In this document: piece by piece, positions 1 to 5,782 of the stretch
Numbering within the stretch: the first letter of the stretch is position 1
How the letters are laid out: every line of letters starts with the position of its first letter
From: Caulobacter sp. B11
GTDB taxonomy: Bacteria; Pseudomonadota; Alphaproteobacteria; Caulobacterales; Caulobacteraceae
Assembly: GCF_002737765.1 (NCBI RefSeq)
Contig: NZ_PEGG01000176.1
Location: 1 to 5,782 of the forward strand
Length of the DNA stretch: 5,782 nucleotides
Direction of reading: 5' to 3'
The notes under the pieces: generated by a model
What the model saw: only the letters and a program-made list of their open reading frames with translations
What the model was told of the DNA's origin: nothing
Database searches by the model: none
Program-made: the position numbers and the translations under genes

Positions 1-261
1 ATCCTCCTCGTTAACGAGAGAATGAGGGTGCCAGCGGATCTGAGGAAAAGCTTGCGGCAGGAGTGGTATTACGTCTGTAAATTCGGAATTTGGGAACACG
101 CTCAGCGGAAAGGAGAAAAGCCTGAGCAAGCAATCAGAAGGTTAAATGGACAGGCCAACTACCAGCGCTGGGTTGATCCCCAGGACAAATCATTAGGCGA
201 AATCTGCAAAGGCATTTCTGCTATCCAAAAGGACCTGATTAATCCAACTTTTGGCGGATAG
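1..261 (+). CDS. C-terminal part of a retron/DRT-type reverse transcriptase (5' end outside window)
   Basis: The frame is open from base 1 and stops at TAG 259-261, giving 86 residues. An ATG at 22 exists but the same frame reads through it upstream (ILLVNERMRVPADLR), so it is probably an internal Met. What I see: an LVNERMRVP stretch, then LRKSLRQEWYYVCKFGIWEH, then RRLNGQANYQRWVDPQD, then a short helical tail. Known pattern: bacterial retron-like reverse transcriptases end with 'vVNe..rVpr', 'lRqeiyyi.kfG...H', then a 'LlGkinyv..v.P.d' thumb helix, and this order fits well. The catalytic palm with its YxDD motif would lie upstream and cannot be checked here. GC is about 48% by hand count, far below the neighbouring uvrB and TPR genes, suggesting horizontal acquisition. 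Such enzymes make cDNA, often from a linked non-coding RNA in anti-phage defence; that role is inference. The fragment could also belong to a decayed gene or another reverse transcriptase group. Confidence 0.62.
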   Translation: MLLVNERMRVPADLRKSLRQEWYYVCKFGIWEHAQRKGEKPEQAIRRLNGQANYQRWVDPQDKSLGEICKGISAIQKDLINPTFGG

Positions 262-280
262 CATTGTTTTTGTAGTTCAA

Positions 281-301
281 CGATGCGTCGTAATGTCATC
301 G
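281..301. other. Small inverted repeat downstream of the reverse transcriptase
   Basis: CGATG at 281-285 pairs with CATCG at 297-301 across an 11-base loop, 20 bp after the reverse transcriptase stop, in the most AT-rich part of the window (about 40% GC for 261-330). No T-tract follows, so it is a poor terminator candidate. It may be chance. Confidence 0.2.
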
Positions 302-321
302 CTGCTATAGTGATCTCTTAT

Positions 322-352
322 TTCTCTCAGAGGTCTCCTTCAGGGGAGAGAA
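322..352. other. Inverted repeat (possible hairpin) in the convergent gap
   Basis: TTCTCTC at 322-328 is complementary to GAGAGAA at 346-352, leaving a 17-base interior. An alternative pairing, TCTCC 334-338 with GGAGA 345-349, competes with it. The hairpin lies between two converging genes, where transcripts from both sides must end. Neither strand shows a clear T-run after the stem, so a terminator role is only possible. Confidence 0.35.
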
Positions 353-361
353 GAAGAGAAC

Positions 362-378
362 AAGGGGGACACCCCCTT
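362..378 (-). terminator. Candidate terminator hairpin of the TPR-protein gene
   Basis: AAGGGGG (362-368) and CCCCCTT (372-378) form a perfect 7-bp stem around a 3-base loop, 45 bp past the stop of the minus-strand TPR gene. Read on the minus strand, the stem is followed by a pyrimidine-rich run (GTTCTCTTCTTCTC) with about half T residues, a weak version of an intrinsic terminator tail. On the plus strand no T-rich tail follows. The stem is clear; the function is inferred from position. Confidence 0.4.
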
Positions 379-423
379 ATCGTCAACCAAAGCCCCTTTC
401 CACCCCTAGCCGGTCTCACCCCC

Positions 424-1815
424 CTACGGCTGATGCGCCCACACCCAGCCGGCGCGGATCTGGCCGGTGAACACATAGCGATAGTCATTGAGCACGCCGA
501 TCGCGTCGGCGCCGTTGGCGGCGACGCGGCGGTCGGTGCTGCGGGCCATCACCGTCTCGGCCGAATGGCTCAGGCGCAGATAGGCCTGCTCGGCTTGTCC
601 CTGGTTGATCAGCTGGATGCCCAGTAGGGTATTGACCCCGGTGGCGACCAGCGAGCGGGCCTGGGCCGGGTCGCGGGCCAGGCGGTCGTCGATGGCGACC
701 AGGGCCTCGATGGCCTGGCGGAAGACGGCGCGGTCGTTGAGGCGCTCGGCGTCCTCGAACGACATCATCGCCAGGTTCAGGGCGTTGAGCAGGGTGGTCG
801 GGGCGGTGGGGCCGTTGACCCTCTGGCGGCGGGCCTGCAGGTCGCTCATCAGGGCGCGGGCGGCGGCGCGGCGGGCCGGGTCGTCGGTGGCGCGCCAGAA
901 CACCGCCAGCACCTCGCCGGTCTTCAGGGTCAAGAGGTCGTCGGGGCCGCGCAGCCGGCCATAGGCGCGATAGACCCCTTCCTGCAGGTCGCCGGCCCGG
1001 CGCGGGTCGCCCGCCCCGGCCAGGGCCCCGGCCAGGGCGTAGGTGGCGTCCAGGGTAGTGGAATGGTCGGGACCGCGCAGGGCGGTCAGGCGGGCCACCA
1101 GCGGCTGGCCCAGGTCGCGGGCCTCGGCGTAGCGGCCCTCGGCCGACAGCAGCTGCACTGACAGGGCGGCGGCCAGCAGCACCTCGGCCTCGGGGGCGCC
1201 GGGGCGCGGGGCGGCGGCCAGCTGGCGGCGGATCTGCTGGGCCTCGGCGTTGTAGCCCAGGGCCAGCAGGTTGGTGACCAGGCTGGCGCCGATCTGCCGG
1301 GTCTCCAGGGCGGTGGGGCCATAGAGGCCGACCATGCCCTGATAGCCGGCCTCCAGATGCGGCTGGGCCTCGTCATAGCGTCCGGACACCGACAGGGCCC
1401 CGCCGAGGGCGGCCTCGGCGATGATGGCGACCGGATCGCCGGGGCCGCGCCGGCTGGCCCGGGCCTGGATCTGGCGGGCCAGGGCCACGGCGGCGTCGCG
1501 ATCGCCCTGATAGGCCTGGAAACTGGCCATGATCGCCCCGGCCATCAGGGCCTCGGGCCCGTCCTCGCCGCTCCGGGCCACCATGACCTGGCGAAAGCGG
1601 GCGATATGGGCCACGGCGTCGGCGAAGGCGTCCTGGCCGGCCAGGGCGGTGGCCAGGTTGAGCTCGGCGGCCAGGGTGCGGTCGTCGTCGGGACCAAGGG
1701 AAGCCTTGAGGGCCTCGAACTCGGCCCGCCGGGCGGCGGTCAGCGGGGTGTCGGCCGCCTGGACCGGCAGGGCCAGGGCCAGCCAGCAGGCCAGGGCCAG
1801 CCCCGCGCCCCTCAT
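424..1815 (-). CDS. Predicted exported tetratricopeptide-repeat protein, function unknown
   Basis: The product is 463 residues from the ATG at 1815. I chose this start because the protein then opens with a textbook signal peptide: MRG, a hydrophobic core (LALACWLALALP) and cleavage after VQA at residue 20. A longer frame from 1887 adds 24 Arg/Gly-rich residues that would bury the signal. The mature part is Ala/Leu-rich helical repeats of roughly 35-45 residues, many opening with a GP- or GxD-type turn and a T/L pair: near residues 41 (GPDDDRTL), 83, 124 (GPGDP), 166 (GPTALET), 206, 248 (GPDHSTTL), 290 (GPDDLLTL) and 335 (GPTAPTTL). This resembles the kinesin-light-chain-like TPR style, used for protein-protein contacts. 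No enzymatic motif is visible. The export signal places it in the periplasm, or the outer membrane if processed further. A short G-run (TTGGGGGCTTG) precedes the start. It lies downstream of uvrB on the same strand across a 223-bp gap, so co-transcription is uncertain. Codon use matches the GC-rich host core. Confidence 0.85.
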   Translation of the reverse strand: MRGAGLALACWLALALPVQAADTPLTAARRAEFEALKASLGPDDDRTLAAELNLATALAGQDAFADAVAHIARFRQVMVARSGEDGPEALMAGAIMASFQAYQGDRDAAVALARQIQARASRRGPGDPVAIIAEAALGGALSVSGRYDEAQPHLEAGYQGMVGLYGPTALETRQIGASLVTNLLALGYNAEAQQIRRQLAAAPRPGAPEAEVLLAAALSVQLLSAEGRYAEARDLGQPLVARLTALRGPDHSTTLDATYALAGALAGAGDPRRAGDLQEGVYRAYGRLRGPDDLLTLKTGEVLAVFWRATDDPARRAAARALMSDLQARRQRVNGPTAPTTLLNALNLAMMSFEDAERLNDRAVFRQAIEALVAIDDRLARDPAQARSLVATGVNTLLGIQLINQGQAEQAYLRLSHSAETVMARSTDRRVAANGADAIGVLNDYRYVFTGQIRAGWVWAHQP

Positions 1816-1930
1816 CAAGCCCCCAACCGCATCCGCGCCGCCTCCCGTGATCCGCGCCAGCATGCCCGGTCGGCGGCCAGGGCGCACCCGCCCGGAACGG
1901 GGGGTAGCGGCGGCTTGCGCCGCGCGGACC

Positions 1931-1962
1931 CCCTCCGGCCCTCCGGCCCTCCGGCCCTCCGG
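1931..1962. repeat. Tandem octamer repeat, four copies of CCCTCCGG
   Basis: Four exact head-to-tail copies of CCCTCCGG occupy 1931-1938, 1939-1946, 1947-1954 and 1955-1962. The array lies in the intergenic gap between uvrB and the TPR gene, directly beside the palindromic element at 1967-2029. Because eight is not a multiple of three and no gene crosses it, copy-number change would not alter a protein. Slippage during replication is the likely origin. Confidence 0.9.
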
Positions 1963-1966
1963 GCCA

Positions 1967-2029
1967 CCTCCCCCGACCCCCTCAGTCGGCTTTGCCGACA
2001 GCTCCCCCGAAGGGGAGCAATGGGGGAGG
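1967..2029. repeat. Three-stem palindromic intergenic element downstream of uvrB
   Basis: Three nested perfect stems are visible. The outer stem pairs CCTCCCCC (1967-1974) with GGGGGAGG (2022-2029). Inside it lie GTCGGC (1985-1990) with GCCGAC (1994-1999) around TTT, and GCTCCCC (2001-2007) with GGGGAGC (2012-2018) around CGAA. Together they would fold into a cloverleaf-like three-way junction. From memory, near-identical 'CAGTCGGCTTnGCCGACAGC' elements are scattered between genes in Caulobacterales and some other alphaproteobacteria, so I treat it as a dispersed repeat rather than a unique RNA. Its position 10 bp past the uvrB stop suggests it may also end or stabilise the uvrB transcript. 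The pairing is seen; the family and the role are recollection and inference. Confidence 0.75.
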
Positions 2030-2038
2030 ATCTAACAG

Positions 2039-4303
<2,265 letters not shown>

Positions 4304-4342
4304 GGCCCGAAGGTAAGGATCCCGGACCCCGAAGGCTAGGGG

Positions 4343-4369
4343 CCCTGCTGACGCGGGGTGTCAGCAGGG
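4343..4369. promoter_or_regulatory. Strong hairpin upstream of uvrB
   Basis: CCCTGCTGAC (4343-4352) and GTCAGCAGGG (4360-4369) form a perfect 10-bp stem around a 7-base loop. It ends 39 bp before the uvrB ATG, so it would sit in the uvrB 5' untranslated region or overlap the promoter. No T-run follows on either strand, so it does not look like an ordinary intrinsic terminator. It could be an operator for a dimeric regulator or an RNA structure in the leader. The pairing is certain, the role unknown. Confidence 0.55.
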
Positions 4370-4386
4370 TGGCGGGAGGGGGTGGG
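4367..4386 (+). other. G-quadruplex-type motif in the uvrB upstream region
   Basis: Four G-runs, 4367-4369, 4374-4376, 4378-4382 and 4384-4386, are separated by loops of 4, 1 and 1 bases, meeting the usual G3+N1-7 pattern. A fifth run lies at 4394-4396. The plus strand is the template strand for uvrB. The first run is shared with the right arm of the 4343-4369 hairpin, so the two folds would compete. Such motifs are common by chance in GC-rich genomes. Confidence 0.45.
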
Positions 4387-4400
4387 TGAGATCGGGTGTG

Positions 4401-4465
4401 TTTGGCGATTGTGAACGTCATGGTTGTTTAGCTCGAAGAACTGTGTTCTCTTAAATTCCGGAATA
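4401..4465. promoter_or_regulatory. AT-richer divergent promoter zone with two short palindromes
   Basis: Between uvrB and the rightward gene this is the only AT-richer stretch, so the promoters probably lie here, though I could not assign convincing -35/-10 pairs. A GCTAAAC on the minus strand (4432-4426) partly resembles the Caulobacter -10 (GCTANAWC). Two inverted repeats stand out: AGAAC-TGT-GTTCT at 4437-4449, and the perfect palindrome ATTCCGGAAT at 4455-4464. The first has GAAC/GTTC half-sites like those of LexA, but with a 3-base spacer. That fits neither the alphaproteobacterial GTTC-N7-GTTC direct repeat nor the Gram-positive GAAC-N4-GTTC form. Confidence 0.4.
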
Positions 4466-4486
4466 GGCGGGACGCGGGGGGCGATC

Positions 4487-5782
4487 ATGGGGCCAGGGTC
4501 TTGGGTCGCTCTGTCGACGCTGTTGATTGTGGGCGCGGTCGGCATTGATCCCGCCGGGGCGCAGACCCCGGCCAATATCCCCGAGGGGGCGCAGACCCCG
4601 GCGAAAGTCCCACAGGAGGCGGTTGAGGCTGCGGCGCGCGACCTCAAGGCCGCCGGTGACGAGCAGGCCTTGGTGCGAACGCGGCTAGAGACGGCGGCGC
4701 TGGTGCGCCAAACCGAACAGGTGCGGAAAGACACCATCGCCCTCCGGGCGGACAATGACAGGCGCAGCACCCAGGCCGTGCGACCGGTCGACTGGGTAGC
4801 CGACCTGGACCGCGCGGCGGCTCTGGCGATCCCGGCGCGTGTCAGCGCGCTGGACCTGTCCAGTCGGTTCGGCGTCGTCTGCACACGGGCTCCGTCCGGT
4901 AACGACAATGACTATTCCAGGTGGTTCACGGTCCCCAAAGACGGGGCGCGCCCTTTGGACACGCGCCCGATCCGCGAGTTCGCGGCGTGCTATCGGCGGC
5001 GGGCCGGTCAAATTCAGCTGGGCTCTGACATCGCCGGCTGGACGACCGGCGTGGCGCTGGTCGGGCTTTTGGTGGCCGGCAATACCATGGCGCCGAAGAA
5101 AACCACGGTGATGTGGACCTCGGGCGCCGTTGTGCCGATGATCCTCAACGACCTGCGCGGCAGCGGCTACCGGTCGCAGCTCTACAGCGCCGGAGCGGAC
5201 GCCCTGGACCAGGTGGCGTTTCGCTACGATGTGCTGGCCTTCCGCCTACAGCACGCCGAGCGCCATTTCGAGACGTTGACGGGCAATGGCGACGCAATCG
5301 ACAAGACCTGCGCCGATCTCGCGCAAAGCCTGCGCAGCGCCAAGACCTTGCCCGATACCGCGCGGCGCACGGTCGTTCTGGAAGGGGTTCAGGCCTTGTC
5401 CGCGCGGTGTGACGCCGCCGCGAAGACTCACAGCAGGCTCAAATTGATCCTTTCCGACGCCGTCGCCGCCAGGAGCGCGTTGCAGCTCTATGCGGCCGAC
5501 GATGCGTTGCGCGTGGCCGCCCGCATGGACCTGTTGCAGCGGGCCCTACGGGCCTCTCCGTTCGAGGTGTTCCGCTCGATCGCCAAGCTTCCCTTCGCGA
5601 CCGTTGAGGCGCTGTTGTCCGGGGAGGGCCTCCATCCGCGCTCGGACCCCCGATCCGATCTTGAATACCTCGTCGGCGGTCGCCGCTTGAGTTTCGCCAC
5701 CCCTGCATTGCCGGATGAACTGGATCCCGCCGTGGCCCTGAGCCAGGCCTTCGAACAGGCGCTTAAGGAGTACGTGGCTGAG
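4487..5782 (+). CDS. Exported or membrane-anchored protein of unknown family (3' end outside window)
   Basis: The frame starts at ATG 4487 and runs 432 codons to the window edge without a stop; the upstream in-frame stop is TGA at 4412. A G-run (GCGGGGGGCG) before the ATG may act as the ribosome site. Visible in order: an N-terminal signal-like segment with a hydrophobic core at about 6-20 and a likely cut after AGA at residue 25; two 10-residue repeats, GAQTPANIPE and GAQTPAKVPQ (24-43); a charged helical, possibly coiled-coil stretch (about 44-95); a region with VDWVADLDRA near 101-110; a hydrophobic segment at about 183-201 (GWTTGVALVGLLVAG) and a weaker one at about 207-220, which could form a membrane hairpin; then long amphipathic helices to the edge. 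Cysteines at 132, 168, 275 and 308 could form disulfides if exported. I recognise no family. GC is lower than in uvrB (about 62% in one line counted), so it may be accessory. It is divergent from uvrB. Confidence 0.8.
   Translation, partial: MGPGSWVALSTLLIVGAVGIDPAGAQTPANIPEGAQTPAKVPQEAVEAAARDLKAAGDEQALVRTRLETAALVRQTEQVRKDTIALRADNDRRSTQAVRPVDWVADLDRAAALAIPARVSALDLSSRFGVVCTRAPSGNDNDYSRWFTVPKDGARPLDTRPIREFAACYRRRAGQIQLGSDIAGWTTGVALVGLLVAGNTMAPKKTTVMWTSGAVVPMILNDLRGSGYRSQLYSAGADALDQVAFRYDVLAFRLQHAERHFETLTGNGDAIDKTCADLAQSLRSAKTLPDTARRTVVLEGVQALSARCDAAAKTHSRLKLILSDAVAARSALQLYAADDALRVAARMDLLQRALRASPFEVFRSIAKLPFATVEALLSGEGLHPRSDPRSDLEYLVGGRRLSFATPALPDELDPAVALSQAFEQALKEYVAE
4556..4615 (+). repeat. 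In-gene tandem duplication, 30-bp period, two copies
   Basis: A 17-base identical block (GGGGCGCAGACCCCGGC) occurs at 4556-4572 and again at 4586-4602, the start of two adjacent 30-bp units that diverge toward their ends. The period is a multiple of three, so the frame holds and the protein gains a second GAQTPA-x-x-P decapeptide. Within the first copy, CCGGGG (4554-4559) and CCCCGG (4566-4571) can pair. The duplication falls on the predicted signal peptidase site, so it could lengthen the linker after cleavage. Confidence 0.8.

Noticed and set aside
283..627. 114-codon plus-strand frame across the convergent gap
   Set aside because: Two-fifths of it covers intergenic hairpins and the rest is antisense to the TPR gene; composition is Gly/Ala/His-rich as expected for an antisense shadow in GC-rich DNA, with no recognisable domain.
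1816..1887. Longer start for the TPR protein at 1887
   Set aside because: It adds an Arg/Gly-rich stretch ahead of a good signal peptide, which would disrupt export; the ATG at 1815 gives a standard signal sequence.
1931..2029. CRISPR array
   Set aside because: The octamers are adjacent with no spacers and the palindromic element occurs once; nothing has the repeat-spacer pattern.
4413..4459. Possible SOS (LexA) box for uvrB
   Set aside because: GAAC at 4413 and 4438 and GTTC at 4445 were tested for partners at 11-base spacing; none fits GTTC-N7-GTTC or its reverse, and GAAC-TGT-GTTC has the wrong spacer.
4336..4908. 190-codon minus-strand frame over the divergent region
   Set aside because: It runs antisense to the signal-peptide gene, is Ser/Arg/Ala-rich and crosses the promoter region; the plus-strand frame has a better start, a signal peptide and remains open for 1.3 kb.

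Overview
The window is high-GC bacterial chromosome, most likely from an alphaproteobacterium of the Caulobacter/Phenylobacterium/Brevundimonas group. The evidence is the GC-rich coding of the central genes, a UvrB with the alphaproteobacterial look (long N-terminal leader, the SVSCIYGIG stretch, an extended C-terminal UVR region), and a compact multi-hairpin intergenic repeat of a type I recall from Caulobacterales and related genomes. The genus call is inference; no database was searched.

Layout. (1) 1-261, + strand: the 3' end of a gene whose start lies to the left. Its last 86 codons look like the thumb/C-terminal part of a retron/DRT-type reverse transcriptase. By hand count it is about 48% GC, falling to about 40% in 261-330, against a far richer core, so it looks like the right edge of an acquired, possibly defence-related, segment. 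(2) 262-423: a 162-bp convergent intergenic stretch with three hairpins. (3) 424-1815, - strand: a predicted exported TPR-repeat protein. (4) 1816-2038: a 223-bp gap with a fourfold octamer tandem repeat and a three-stem palindromic element that begins 10 bp past the uvrB stop. (5) 2039-4303, - strand: complete uvrB, the nucleotide excision repair helicase. (6) 4304-4486: a divergent promoter region with a perfect 10-bp-stem hairpin, a G-quadruplex-type motif and two short palindromes. (7) 4487-5782, + strand: a long frame, open at the right edge, encoding 432 residues of an exported or membrane-anchored protein of unknown family.

How they work together. uvrB and the TPR gene share a strand, but the 223-bp gap with its structured repeat argues against a tight operon. 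uvrB and the unknown + gene are divergent. The reverse transcriptase remnant and the TPR gene converge. Nothing ties the four genes into one pathway. The only candidate for an unusual system is the reverse transcriptase entering from the left; any non-coding RNA or effector partner would lie mainly outside the window. No canonical alphaproteobacterial LexA box (GTTC-N7-GTTC) was found by eye in the uvrB upstream region.
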